This document shows, piece by piece, positions 21,230 to 33,105 of a stretch of 64,000 nt of DNA. Each line of letters starts with the position of its first letter. Position 1 is the first letter of the stretch. The notes beneath the pieces are model-generated. The model saw only the letters and a program-made list of their open reading frames with translations. It was not told the DNA's origin and ran no database searches. The stretch is taken from the NCBI RefSeq assembly GCF_029784155.1, contig NC_073692.1:335243131-335307130 (forward strand). Direction: 5' to 3'. The translations under genes and the position numbers were made by a program. This DNA comes from Uranotaenia lowii (lineage: Eukaryota > Arthropoda > Insecta > Diptera > Culicidae).

Positions 21230-22533
21230 TCTATATATATAAAAAGCAATTTCTGTATGTTTGTTTGTTTGTTTGTTTGTTTGTTTGTCCTCTATAGACT
21301 CAGCCGTCTTAAGGGCTAGAGAGCTGTAATTTGACATGGATGCTCATTAGGACTAGGAAGGATGAAAAATGTTTTCAGATTTTCGGATGACCCCTTCTGA
21401 AGGGGGTCGTCCATAGAAGACAAATATTGTTTTCGCGATATTGACGTTACTTTTCGTCGGATCGTGTTGAAAATTTGCACATGAGTGTTTTGAAAGACGA
21501 GCAATCGATTTCAGGTGTCAAATTTTGTGTAAGGGGTCAGCCAAAGGGGTCGTCCATATTAACTGTTCGCTGTTTTTGCGATATTGACGTTATTATACAT
21601 CGTATTCAGATGAAAATTGGTACACGGTAGTTTTGAGTGACGTGCAATCGATTTGAGGTATCAAATTCAGTGTAAGGGGCAGACAAAAGAGGTCGTCCAT
21701 ATAATATTTTCAGTATCTTAGTAATATTGACGTTTTTATACATCGGATTGGGGTGAAAATTTGCACATAGGAGTTATTAGGGACAAACAATTGATTTCAC
21801 TTATCCAAACTAAAATTAGGGGTAGACCAAAGGGGTCGTCCATATTAACTATTCACTGTTGATGCGATATTGTCGTTATTATACATCGGATTCAGACGAA
21901 AATTGGAACACGAGAGTTTTGAGAGATAAGCAATGGATTTCAGGTATTAAATTCAGTGTAAGTGGCCGGAAAAGGGGGTCGTCCATATAAACCTTTCAAT
22001 ATTTTTGCAATATCGTCGTTATTTTACATCGGATTGGGATGAAAATTTGCACACGGTAGTTTTCGGGGACGAGCAACCGATTTCAGATGTCAAATGTTTT
22101 GTCAGAGGTCGACGAAAGGGATCGTCCGTATAAATTAATTTTTCACTGATTTTAGCAATATTGACGTTATTTTTCAATGGATTGCTTTGAAAATTTGCAC
22201 ACCGAGTTTTGAAGGAATGGCAATCGATTTCAGTCATCAAACATTGTATAAGAGCCCCCGAAAGGGGTTTAGCTTTTTGGCAATAATTGCGTTGTTATGC
22301 AATGATCGAGTCGAAATTTATACACGTGTTTTTTTGGCACGGTCAAAGGATTTCTGATTTCAAATTTAGTAGCACACGACAGACAAAGTGATCGACCCAT
22401 ATTTTTGCAATTATTACTTAACAATGAATTCAAAAGTGCATCTGGAAAATGCTTGGCAATTGGCTTTCATACAAACTGTTCATGACATAATCCAAGTTGA
22501 AAGCGAAACGGAGTTCGTATGGGATCAGCTAGT
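21230..22533 (+). mobile_element. Helitron-like (HINE-type) element, copy 1
   Basis: Begins TCTATATATATAAAAAGCAA, followed by a GTTTGTTTGTTTG microsatellite and CCTCTATAGACTCAGCCG. It ends GTATGGGATCAGCTAGT. The same borders in the opposite orientation bound 44257-46469. There are no terminal inverted repeats or obvious target duplication, which fits Helitron/Helentron-derived elements. The body is a degenerate tandem array with GGTCGTCCAT at about 21405, 21548, 21691, 21834 and 21978, a period near 143 bases. No Rep/helicase frame. The Helitron assignment is inferred from structure. Confidence 0.6.
21400..22270 (+). repeat. Tandem array, ~143-bp period, about 6 units
   Basis: Each unit carries GGTCGTCCATATTAACT-like, GCGATATTGACGTTATTATAC-like and GAAAATTTGCACACG-like segments in that order. 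Units are well diverged. The same units recur inverted at 45590-46330, and one fragment (GGGGACGACCCCTTTTGAAG) at 54720. Confidence 0.75.
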
Positions 22534-22599
22534 CTTTTATAATAAAGAAGTAATGCAACAACGATAAAAAGTGGCCCACGATTCCCCACTCTCTCATAT

Positions 22600-22625
22600 T
22601 AATAATAATAATAATAATAATAAAG
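22600..22625. repeat. (AAT)n microsatellite
   Basis: About eight AAT/ATA trinucleotide repeats directly after the 20432-22595 element. Confidence 0.9.
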
Positions 22626-22669
22626 CATCCTATTACATTAATTAACGTTACAAGTTTTTCCCTGATTCT

Positions 22670-22860
22670 TGCTAAGTTGCCTCTTGAGCCGATGTCTGCG
22701 AGTTCGAGTCCAAGAGTAATCGTCGAACACAGTTGTACCGGATATGTTTTTCAGTAGCTGCAACGTTGATATATAATCGCGAATGCCAAAAAGATGCTGA
22801 AACGACTGTAATCGCAATTTTGTTCGTATTTTTTTAAATAAATATTGTAATCAAAAACTT
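22670..22860 (+). mobile_element. tRNA-derived SINE, copy 1 (5' eroded)
   Basis: Contains GCGAGTTCGAGTCC (B box) and then ACAGTTGTACCGGATA, GTTGATATATAATCGCGAAT and an A/T-rich tail. All of these match the fuller copy at 46484-46684. The A box is degraded here (GCTAAGTTGCCTCTTGAGCC). Confidence 0.7.
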
Positions 22861-25600
22861 GAGTTCGCCGGTTAAAAGCACTCATAGCTACATTCCCATC
22901 TTAGACAAACCGACTCGCTTACGTAACCGAATGTTTCGAATCCAATTTGGGTTCCAAGAGACAGTGAAATGAATTTCATAAAAATCCTCCCCCTTCGCTT
23001 AACTGGCCTTCGGGGATCCATTGCTGGGGAGAGCCCATCATTTTTACAGCCATTCCGTGACTTCCCGGAAGGCAAAGTAATAATCAGACAGAATGTGGCG
23101 CTCAGAATGGAGGAAACGTAGCCAATTCCAGAACTTCCTCTTGCGCCAGTGCCAAAAAAGGGAAGTGTCATGAAGCCGGCCAAAAGTCGCGTCAAGGCTG
23201 TGGAGAACCCTGCCTCTCGCTCTCCTGGGAGAATCAAAAACAAGCAAAAGGCATCGGCAGATTAGCAATTAGCTACACTTTTTCACTTTTCCCGTCCCGG
23301 CCCCTCATTTGGTGGCTAATGAGCAAACGTGAGCAGCAAGGAAAAACAATAATTGAAATTGGGTTTCAGAAAACCATTATTTTGGGTGTTTTAATATTCA
23401 ATAAAACTACACGTTTTCTAAGGGAGCTGAATAGCTCCCCAATTAAGAATTTAAATTTTGTCTTTCAAAACAAACAGCTTTTAATTAAGAATCAACTTCA
23501 GTATTCAAGTCACATGAAAAGTAAATAAATGCTTCAACTCCCTACCCCCCTGGGACTAACTTTTGCATCGAAGTTTTTCTGAACAGAAATTAGAGAAAGA
23601 TGACGCCAAAGACGACGTCTTTACAGCTGTCGGAAATGATCGTAAACGACGTGGCACGTTTGAAAAAGATTTTTTCGCCTTTCCGCCATTTTTTAAGCTT
23701 CCTCCAGAAATTTGGTGGAAAAAAGTATCAAAAAAATGTCATAATGAAGAGTGAAATTGAAGAGACTGCTGCCACACGACTCGTCATCAAAATTAAATTG
23801 TCATTCTTACTTTTCTGCCACCGCTTTTGTTTCGAATGAATTTCGGGGAGGCTCCCGGAAAGAGTTGATAAAGAGAATCATTTCTAAGGTTGTAAAACGT
23901 CCTTGCAAATGGTTTATTCTTTTTCAAACGCATAAATCCTGTCCATTTTGAATCCGAAATGCCACCTAAAGAATATCGCAGGCAACGGCATAATTTCAAT
24001 GCCGATGTTTCAAAGAAATATGAAAGATTTTGGCGTCCTGTATTCGAATAATTTGTAAGATTTTTTACTATCGCCTTTTCTAGTATTGATTCTATAACGT
24101 TTGAAAGTCTTGAAAATTATGAATTTGTGAAAATTCAATCATCCTAGAACGCAAGTGCGTGGTACGTAACACTTGGATTTACAAAAAAAAAAGGAATGAA
24201 TACTAATGGCATTTGATTTTAAATGAAAATCCCACATGGTATAAGTCGAAATGCCCCAGAGCATCAGTTATTGGAATTAGCTCATGAATGCCTTTCTTCT
24301 TAAAAAATAATAAGGAAAAATATCCCATGGAAAAATATTAAAGTTGCAAGCAAATTCTTAATGCTAACATAATCTACACATTTCATCCACCTTGCTGTTA
24401 TAGAAATTGATCACATACAGCCGTACCAGCTCAATAACGTTATTACTCGTTAAACGGAAATCCAATCATTTCGAGCATGCCGGCGTCCGTAATAAAATTA
24501 CGTTTATTAGTCTTACAGCAGCATAACCTTCTTCGGTTGGCAGCTGCCCGGTTCTTATTTGCAGTAAATTCCCATTTCACTTGCAGTTTTCAGAATCCTT
24601 CGGAAGAAAATGCAATCTCCATTAGAAGGCGAGGGGGTAACCACATGCATAGTAAAGCCACCGACAAATAACACCGAATGATGGTTACCTCACTGGAGAA
24701 GAATTCCCAATGAGCGTGGAGGGGTAACTCTTAGCTGATGGCAGTTTATGGAGGGGGCACTACAGCTTTCACTAACATAACGACTAAGGCCAAGTTGACG
24801 GTTGGCTACTGACTGGTTAGTAGCCAGCCAACATCCTTGGCTATCCATATCCTTATCCCATCCTTTAAGGAGCAACCTCCTAAGTAGATCCCCCGGAGAG
24901 ATTTATGATGGTTGATGTAACAGCGCAAACACACCATGATCCGGTCCAGTCAGACGCTCTGTCCCATTCTGTCCAGTCGTTTTAGAGATGCGATGGTGGC
25001 GACGACGACGACGATGATTATGATGATGGTCCAGATTATGATGCAATGAAATAACTAACATCAACAGCTACTAAGTATGATAATGCTAGCGCGATGTTGA
25101 TGGTAATTGACCACTAAGAAAAATGTACGACGAGACGCCACCACCACTCGTTTTGAAGTCACTTTGAAGAATCATAGCTTAAGGCAGATTATTCGAGTCA
25201 CTCTCTTTTAGATGACGCCAGAGGTCAAAATGCGAATGTGATAAGTGACATATACCGAGTATTTTTAATATTGGTCAAATAATTTCATAAAAAGCATTTC
25301 AATGAGACATGCGTTAATTAAATTTTTATGTTATAGATTTAGTGAAAAACTTAACGATTTCAGCCAGAATGCATTAAAAAAATTATTTTCTTTAAGAAAA
25401 AAAGATTTGAGAGAGGTGAACTTAAACTTCTATTTAATTTCCTTCAACTTTCTTGATTACTTTTCGAATAGCATTTTGATTTGCAAAGAGTAGCCTAGAT
25501 GTTGACCGAATTATGGATTGAAATCTTTGAAATAAAATTCCCGGTTCTATTTATTTTTTCTGAGCATTTACCGAGAAGTGTCCGACCTGAATACGTGTGA
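22861..25600. other. Intron 2 sequence without recognised elements; GC-richer island at 22870-23300
   Basis: The first ~430 bases are of mixed composition with no repeat partner in the window, unlike the surrounding AT-rich DNA. The longest frame (minus strand, 123 codons) has no motif I recognise. A GACGACGACGACGATGAT simple repeat lies near 25000. A second mixed-composition patch lies near 24640-24900. These may be conserved intronic regulatory DNA, but nothing here proves it. Confidence 0.4.
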
Positions 25601-27699
25601 GGTTGGGGATCTTTTGGACCCGGAGTTATTGTGCTGAAAGTGTTTATGTAATACCTTTATTACTCTCACATTTTATGGATGGGAGGCTCCCATACAATTG
25701 TAAAGTGTGTGTTGCTTATTTGGTATCTCAGACAACCATTTGGTGGGTATTTCGAATTTGCAACACAAATATACGTGCAAATAAACGTGTAAACATATCG
25801 TTTATAATGCAGCAAAACCAGTATATACGTATCATTTTGGAGACCATATAGGTACATAAGCACACATATTCTTGATTTGGATTGTATTGAACTACGATTT
25901 GCACGATTTGTCATGCGAATCATTTACGACTACCCTGATTCATTTTAGAATATACTATGACAATTTACATCATCATAAAGATGATTGAGGTTGTTATTTT
26001 GTAGGTCTTTGCTCAATATGCGATTGGGAATATCTTTATATACGACATTCTTCGTGACAATATGGAAAATTGAACGACTTATTTGGTCGTCTTCTGCGAC
26101 TTGAGTGCAGGGCTCTCATTTTCCGCCAGTTGAATAAAAAAAAATTATTCCAAATAATTGCGTTTTTTGCTGTCAAATTCAAGTTCATATCGCACAATTT
26201 ATTATTTTCCTAATTGCTGAATTTTTTCAACGTTCATGAAGTTATTGTAGTACCTGGACTTGATTCCCTGGCGATGCGGTCTGCATCTCATGATGATTCC
26301 TCGACGCTATCTGGAATATACAAATTCAAGGAAATTTGCTTCAAACGCATTAAACCAAATGCATATTTCTATAACTAAAATCTTTTAAATCGTAGAACAC
26401 GTCATCGATGATCTAAAAATAGACCAACATTTTGAAGCCTCCTTAAATACAATTCCAATCATCGATGTCTCATTATCATATACGATTTTATTGAACTTAT
26501 TTGTAATCTTTTACGATTGCCAGCAAATACGTTTTACGAAAATCAGAAATGCGAATTAATTTGCATAGGTATACGATTGCATGCGCATTATTACGAATCA
26601 ATGCAGTTTTATACGATTTAATTGCATATATATCCAAGTGACAAGCTGAACTTATTTTCTGTTTTTCAGTTTTCAAGTTTTGTTTAAATAACGAGAAATG
26701 TCATTGTTTCAGTCAAAAATATATTCACGAAATTTAAACAAATATTAGAACAAACATTTATGCCATCACAGAGCGAAAACTTTTGAAACATACTTACATT
26801 TTCATCGGCAGGTAAGATATTGGATACAGCATCGGCCTGGATTTCGGGTAGAAAAGTTTCGCCGCCGCGCTCAATGTGAACACCCTGGTAAGATCTTTTT
26901 TTTACCAGCAGATACCTTATTACTTTTTCTATCACTGAACTAATCGACTGTAGGGACCACTCTTCAGATATTTTTTTTTATATAATCTCTCATTTAGGCA
27001 ATTTTGTTTGATAGTAAAATGTACTTTCTGCTAAGATCTAACGCCTGGTTGTTTTGATAATATAAATCGAATTTCATGTTAAAAAAATGTAAATTTCGAA
27101 TTATTTCATGCATAGCACGACAAAGTCTGTCAATCACGGCAGATAATCGTATGGCGTATCGGCTGATAATTCATATGTACATAAATACGAGTCTATCTTT
27201 TTGTCGTAATGAAATAATGCAATGCTTTTTAATACGATAAAGAATATGCATGGGCCGCACATTGTAGGTGCATGTATACGAAAATGAGTTAAAATAACAT
27301 TCTATACAATATAATCTGCAAAATAAAACACGTCTTCTGGTTGTCTGGGATGTGTGCCTAATTTTAACATACCATTTGATTTTGATAGTTTGTGACGTTA
27401 TTTTCCACTTATCAAAACTACGAAAAAACTGATTATGTAAAGGATCATTTGAACTTTCATTAAACATACGAAATATTTATCGTACTCTAGGATTTCCAGT
27501 AAATACAGGATTGTTTAAAAGTATGTCCTAATTGAACGGAATTCTAAGAATATTGCTTTAAAAAATACCCTTTTTTATGAAAAATATAAACTGAACTAAC
27601 ATACGAATTGTGATGACAATTTTGTCAAATTGTTTTTCATAATAAACTTCGTAATAAGAATGTTTATATTATGTGTTTTTCAAGTGTAAACTTAAAAAA
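25601..27699. other. Intronic sequence rich in TACGA words
   Basis: TACGAT/TACGAA and their inverses recur many times between 25750 and 27650 (for example near 26480, 26510, 26570, 26610, 27220, 27480). The unusual density suggests an old repeat, but I could not define borders. No gene supported. Confidence 0.4.
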
Positions 27700-28232
27700 A
27701 ATGCAATGTCCTTAACTAAGAACACTTAATTCTTCTAGAATTTAAATTCTTCTTTATATCTGTGATTTTCAGCTGAATTGTGTGTACGAACTTCTTCTGG
27801 TTTAAAAAAATTAAATCTGAAAATTGACAAGCAAATTTTTATGTTCATGTTCTCATGAATTCCTTCACAACTTTATGTTGATTGAAAAACTCGTTCACTC
27901 ATTCCTGAATTTTAAATCTGAATACTGAACCTGAATTCAAAAATTGAACTGTTTCCGAATTTCTATACCATTTCTGAAATGTACAAAAAATACGATTTCC
28001 GAATCTTAATTCCAGATCAGAATTGTATGAGCCAAGTTTAAGAGCCATCATTCATGAATCTTTTATTTAAATTCTGTGTCGCTCGGGTTTAATATTAATT
28101 CATTTTTTCAATTATTTATTTTTAATGTGTATTGTGAATCAGAATTTGAATGTGAATTTCAAATGATGAATCTGAATCTGAGTTTTCAATTCTGGATTGC
28201 CACTTAGAAGCTTTTAATGTTGTTTTGTTTAA

Positions 28233-28961
28233 GGGGGGGGTAGGGTCTAACGGGTATAAAAAAACACCATTTTCACGATTTTTTTCTAGAGCTATCGTTC
28301 AAACAAAAGTATTCAAATTTTTTGCATTATACAAAACATTGTTAAAAGAACATTTAGTAATTTTTTCGTAGAAAAATATTAAAAAATAAGCCGGTGACGG
28401 AGCATTTTCGAGGATGCCTTTTAGAAAACAGGATTTGCGGTGGACACTGTATCTCAGCACAGAATCATCTGAATTCAAAAAATCTGAGCAAAATATTTTT
28501 AATAGATGTTTTTCTGGACCCCAACGTTTTTATTTAACTTAAAAATATTTTTATGAAATTTTTGTGGCCGTTTGAAGTGAAAACTACGATTTTTCACTTA
28601 AAAATCCGCCATTTTTCACCTCTAAAATCTCCCCAAAGTAAAAAAATCAAAAAAGAAAAACGTTGGGGTCTGGTATTTCATATGTAGAAAATATGTTCCA
28701 AATTTGAAAAGAATCGGTGAAGTAGTTTTCAAATGACGATGTCCACGGACTTTAAAAATGTGCTTTCGAGAAAAACGCGTTTGAAGTTTCTGCTCTTGCT
28801 TTCTTGCAGTATTAGATAGGAGGAGATAAAGGCCTATAACTTCTTCAGTTTTGCTTCAATTGACTTGAAAATTTGACACAACATTCTTGAAATGTTTTAC
28901 AATAAGAAAATAAAAAAATAAAAAAATCGATTTTTTGAAAGTGTTAGACCCTACCCCCCCC
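28233..28961. mobile_element. 0.73-kb TTAA-flanked MITE, intact copy
   Basis: Ends GGGGGGGGTAGGGTCTAAC and GTTAGACCCTACCCCCCCC are inverted copies, flanked by TTAA on both sides (28229-28232 and 28962-28965). The related host element at 46694-48171 has no insertion at the matching place, so it represents the empty site. TTAA targets indicate piggyBac- or Kolobok-type mobilisation. A second copy, inverted and split, is at 53755-59146. Noncoding. Confidence 0.88.
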
Positions 28962-29294
28962 TTAAGAATATAGTTTGAGAACTTCGATTTAAAATGTAAA
29001 ACAAAATTCTTCTTTTTTCATGTTCGGAATATTATTATAAAAACATTGAAAATGCAAATGATTTTAGAAAAACATGATTCAAATTTGATATGAAATGCAA
29101 AACTAAATCAGGATTTTAAAGCAGCTTTTCATTCCTAATTTCTTATGATTATTCGATCTGAAAATGAAGAATCCTAAACTTGATATAGAATCAGAAATAC
29201 GAAAAAATGTAGAAATACAATTTTGTTATGGAAATATAGAATCAGAACCTCCAAATAATTTAAAATTCAATATTCAGACCTGAATTTCTATGAT

Positions 29295-29600
29295 AAGGTC
29301 TGACCAGGTTGCCCGGATTTCATTGGAAAAACCATGGTTGTTCTCATTCAATCAAACACAATCCAACTTTAAAAAACAAATTGAGTTGTAAAATATTTTT
29401 TATTCATGCGTCCAAAACTTTGGAACAAGTTTAAAAAAAAAATCAGGAATTTTTTTTCTCAAGTTTTTTTTTTCAAGATTTTTGATGAATATTTCCTAAG
29501 TTTTGATCAAAATTGCTCGATATTGCCTGGATTTTGGTATAAAATTTTGAAATCATATGCCCGGATTTTGTCTGGTTACAACAAAAATTTTGAAAACCTT
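29295..29600. repeat. CCCGGATTT-type repeat fragment
   Basis: GGTTGCCCGGATTTCATTGG and ATGCCCGGATTTTGTCTGG resemble the interior and ends of the TAAGGTTGCC family (11901-12260, 36063-36562). Borders and target duplication were not resolved. Confidence 0.5.
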
Positions 29601-29822
29601 GAAATTTTGAAAAACTACAGCAAAATTTTGATCTTGGGATGGGTTTTTGAGGTTTTGGCATTGACTTTTAGTCTAGATTGTTTTTCTTGAATATATTTGC
29701 TCTATTATCATCATTTGATTATGGATTTAAAATTTTGAGTGTAGAGTAGAATACCTCGCTTGCTTTTTTGGACCTTCATGGGGGGGGGTTTAACCCCTAA
29801 ACCCCCCCCCCCTTTCCTACGG

Positions 29823-32123
29823 CCATGGCACGTTCATAACGACACTTTTTTAGTTCAAATGGCAACAGAATATCTCCATATTCTGCAACAATCCGTCCTC
29901 TTCGACGATCAATTATTGTTTATCTTCTACATATAACCGTTTTTTCTTTAAATATTCAGTTGATGACTCGACTCGATTCTCGAAACGACAGGTTAAACTT
30001 CTCCCTTTTTCTGCGCTGAAAAGTGTATTGTGCCAAAGATGATATGATTGGAAAAGCACTACTGGCCTATAGAAACGTGCTTAGCAAAATTATGTATCAC
30101 CACTACATTCAAGCAAATCCAGAAAAAAAATTTATGGGATGTTCATCCCATTGGATACTTTTTCCCAAATTCGAAAAAAAGGTGAGAATCGAACCCAGCG
30201 CAATATTTTTTTTCCACTTGTCAGTTCGATAACTTAAGAAGTGCACCAACTGAGTAAGTAAGCAAACGAAGTTTTATTGTCATAGTCTTTCTGCCACGCC
30301 CGATACAAAAAAAAAACGCACTACATTGGCCGTCTACTGTTTGGCCGATGGTTTTTTTTATCCTCCTTTGTCTTTAATGGAAATGGGATGGGAATGAGAA
30401 TTCATCTTGCATTGTCTTGTGATAGGATATGGGATATGTTTTATTTGGTTTCCTTCAGACATATGCGGTGCGGATGCGCTGGGAGGGCAAAGCCAGTTAT
30501 CAGAACACTGGCATAGAATCTCATATCAATAATTCCACCTTCAAGTTAGTTATTGGAGTAGAGTCTGATTTGTTGGTGTAGTAGTGCTTATTTTTCATGC
30601 ACATTTAGCGGTTTAAATTAGCGATCGCTAACATTGACATAGTTAACACTCTTATTAGCGGCGCTAAGTATCTAATAAGCGATGCAGAACACTGATTGGA
30701 ATTATCCAGAAACGATAATTTTGTAAAGCAGAATACCTCTAAAACGAAAAATTACCAAGTCAAATTAGGTAAGGAAGTTATGTTTAAGAGCGCTTATGGA
30801 ATCCAGGTAATTTGAATTCAGATTTTATAAATTAATTAAAATTAATCACCGTGATTTTTGTTTTGAAATTAATTTTTACGGCCTTATCGGTGAATGTTAT
30901 GTTCTCATAGTGAGAAAATTTCAAGAATTGAAAATTATAGATGGATAGAAGAAGTTTAAAAGGAAATTACAGGTATTGAAAATGAGCGGGTAGAAATTTT
31001 TAAGAAGCATTTTCATCATATATGTACTTAACTTTTGTTCAAACACGGATCAACTATTTTGAAATGTTAGAATCGGACAGGGTTGAGTCTGACACAACAC
31101 AATAGTTGGTCTTGCGTGGTTTGCATCGCGAAACTTGCAGTGCGAACGAACTTTGTTAATAAAAAAAAAACAGTTTTAGAGATTTAGATTCAAATACAAA
31201 ATGAATAAAATACGGGATATTTGATTCAAAGCTTCTGATTTTAGGTCTACCACTCCAAATCTGTTGGCTTTTTAAGATCTTATGAAAGTTTTTTTTGTCG
31301 AAAGGATACAAAAGTCAATTGTTTCAATTTTCCCCATTAGAGCGAAAAAGGTGTATGATTCATCACCAAAAAACTATACTAAACCATATCAAAATTGCCG
31401 AATCAAGTTTCCAATTTCCATACAACTAACAGTTCGTATGGACAATTTGTTTCCATGAACTTAAGTATTCAAATTGAGTGCAATATCAGTTTAATTAATT
31501 TACTTAAAAACACCCTACCTTTTATGTGATTTAAGCATTCACTACTCTCGTGGATGTTTAAATCTTCACTCGTTCTAAATTTGTAACTCCCATTACTAAA
31601 CCTGGAGTACCTTTCAACAACGTGCTATAGACCAAGGGAGAGTAAAGTGGTATACTACCCACCCTTGGTTGACGAGATTATAATTGCCCACCATAAATTT
31701 AACACACCGAGCACCAGGCCAATCCCGACAGTTTGCCGTCCATTTCCTGCTCCCCTTTCATTAGGACCACGCGCCATGAGGGACCACCGGATGTGGAAGA
31801 TTTAATAGGATTAATTAAATTGATCGGCTGTTTGCAGCAAACAGCAGTCCAGAGTGGCTGGGGGAATTATGCCGTGATTAGTACCCTCAATCAGAAGAGG
31901 GGAGCCAGCCAGTCAGTAAATGGTCGTTACCAACGGGCCCAAGCGCGATGGAGTGTTAAAGATGGCGGCACGTGCACTTGGTCGCACTTTCAACTTCAAC
32001 GATGATGGCGGCTCGGGATGACCACAAAACTTTATGAGATCGTTCATCTTTTATGAATGCGTTTATTTTTCGCTCTTTAACTCATAATTTTACTTCCGCC
32101 CACAAAAATCCGTCTTCCCACAG
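29823..32123. other. 3' part of intron 2, with a GC-richer island next to exon 3
   Basis: A tRNA-like phrase GTGAGAATCGAACCCAGC lies at 30181-30198 (minus-strand B box), perhaps a SINE scrap. From about 31640 to 32020 the composition becomes balanced, with no repeat partner in the window. It includes a (+) frame with no recognisable domain. The polypyrimidine tract and CTTCCCACAG acceptor for exon 3 end the interval. Confidence 0.45.
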
Positions 32124-32227
32124 GTAACCGACAAAATGACCTGAAAGACGAACGCCGGAGAGCGCAAATGTCCTCGGCCCGGCAGGTTCTGGAGCGTTCC
32201 ACGATGATGTTGCTGACGTCTTCGAAG
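32124..32227 (+). CDS. alpha-Cat-like (alpha-catulin): Alpha-catulin, visible exon 3
   Basis: Completes the Gly codon and encodes NRQNDLKDERRRAQMSSARQ then VLERSTMMLLTSSK. The charged DLKDERRR helix followed by VLERSTMMLLTSSK is a conserved part of the vinculin-like core of alpha-catulin. The acceptor CTTCCCACAG and donor AAG/GTAGGG are good. The 104-base length is consistent with phase 2 entry and phase 0 exit. It is separated from exon 2 by a 20.9-kb repeat-filled intron. Confidence 0.95.
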
Positions 32228-32337
32228 GTAGGGATGATCGTTTCTTCTATTAATTTCTCACACGAAAAATTTATATCCGACTGTAAGCAGATTAATAACT
32301 TTTGTTTTTTTTATTAATTTCATTCCTTCACCTTTAG

Positions 32338-32484
32338 ACGTGTCTGAGGCACCCGGAGTGCGCCTATTCCAAGGAAAATCGAGACACCGTGTTCTGCCAA
32401 ATGCGTCGAGCGATGGATCTGATCCACTATGTAGTCAAGGATGGCATTCTGGAAACGGCCAACGAACGCAATGCACTGAGACAG
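32338..32484 (+). CDS. alpha-Cat-like (alpha-catulin): Alpha-catulin, visible exon 4
   Basis: Encodes TCLRHPECAYSKENRDTVFC then QMRRAMDLIHYVVKDGIL and ETANERNALRQ. The TCLRHP.C..AKENRD-like segment distinguishes alpha-catulin from alpha-catenin. Phase 0 on both sides (147 bases). The acceptor is CACCTTTAG; the donor GTTTGT is weaker than the others. The intron before it is only 110 bases and the one after it is 9.9 kb. Confidence 0.95.
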
Positions 32485-32767
32485 GTTTGTAGAATCTTTT
32501 AATTAAAATTACCTTATGGGATCGGATTGCAATTGAGTTTACTTGATAAAGTGTAACAAGAATTAAATGAGAAAGTGTATAAGTATCCAAATACTGAGCT
32601 TCAACATTTTCAGTCATATTGATAGTTTAAAGTGTGTTTCAATACAAATAATTTTTTCCTAAACTGTGCAATTGTTTAAAACTTTCTTTCAAATTTGGTT
32701 CTACATTTAAATATGGCCCGAACTATATCTTCTCGGAGCAGTTTCTCTCAAATGGCTAGATACTAGA

Positions 32768-33105
32768 GTGCCCCAAATTTATATACAAATTTAAAACCTG
32801 TAAAATTGTATGCGCTGCAGGCTAGAATTGATTCTAGGTCTATTACCAATTAAGTCTCATGCCAAATTAGACCACGGAAAGGGGTCGCTCAACGAGCCTG
32901 ATGTTTGTATGGGATTTCGAGACTCTTTGTTCGAGGGTATCATGAAAAACCAGATTTTCAACAATAACTTCCGTACCCTGCGGTCGATTTTTACTGAATA
33001 TAGTTTTTCTTAAAGCCTATACTATGACAATTGTTTCATTCGAGGACCGTATATTGATTAAAATTAAGATACAAATGTTATTTGGCTTCAGAATAGGCTT
33101 ACATT
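32768..33105. repeat. Repeat family R1, copy 2
   Basis: Same block order as 9537-9885: AAATTTAAAACCTGTAAAAT, GGGGTCGCTCAACGAGCCTG, GTTTGTATGGGATTTCGAGA and TTTTTCTTAAAGCCTA. It lies in intron 4, about 280 bases after exon 4. Noncoding; an open frame on the + strand in it is incidental. Confidence 0.7.

Larger units (their letters stand above)
20432..22595. mobile_element. MITE-like element interrupted by a Helitron-like insertion
   Basis: The left part begins AGGGGAAAGTGGGATATCGT and the right part ends GGCCCACGATTCCCCACTCT, which are inverted imperfect copies. The left interior repeats the GGGGAAACGTGGGC phrase near 20460 and 20815. The original element appears to be about 0.86 kb, split at 21229/22534 by the insertion. 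Target duplication not assigned. Confidence 0.6.
27700..29822. mobile_element. hAT-like element of the GGCCGTAGGAA family, copy 1 (left border unclear)
   Basis: The right end TTTCCTACGGCCATG and the preceding TTCATGGGGGGGGGTTTAAC stretch match the right end of the complete copy at 46694-48171. Collinear similarity covers the block AATTTTGATCTTGGGATGGG at 29624-29643 and the CTGAATTCAAAAA-type stretch from about 27900. The left CAGGGCCGTAGG end was not found. The copy is interrupted by the TTAA MITE (28233-28961) and probably by CCGGG-type repeat sequence (29295-29600). Confidence 0.55.
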
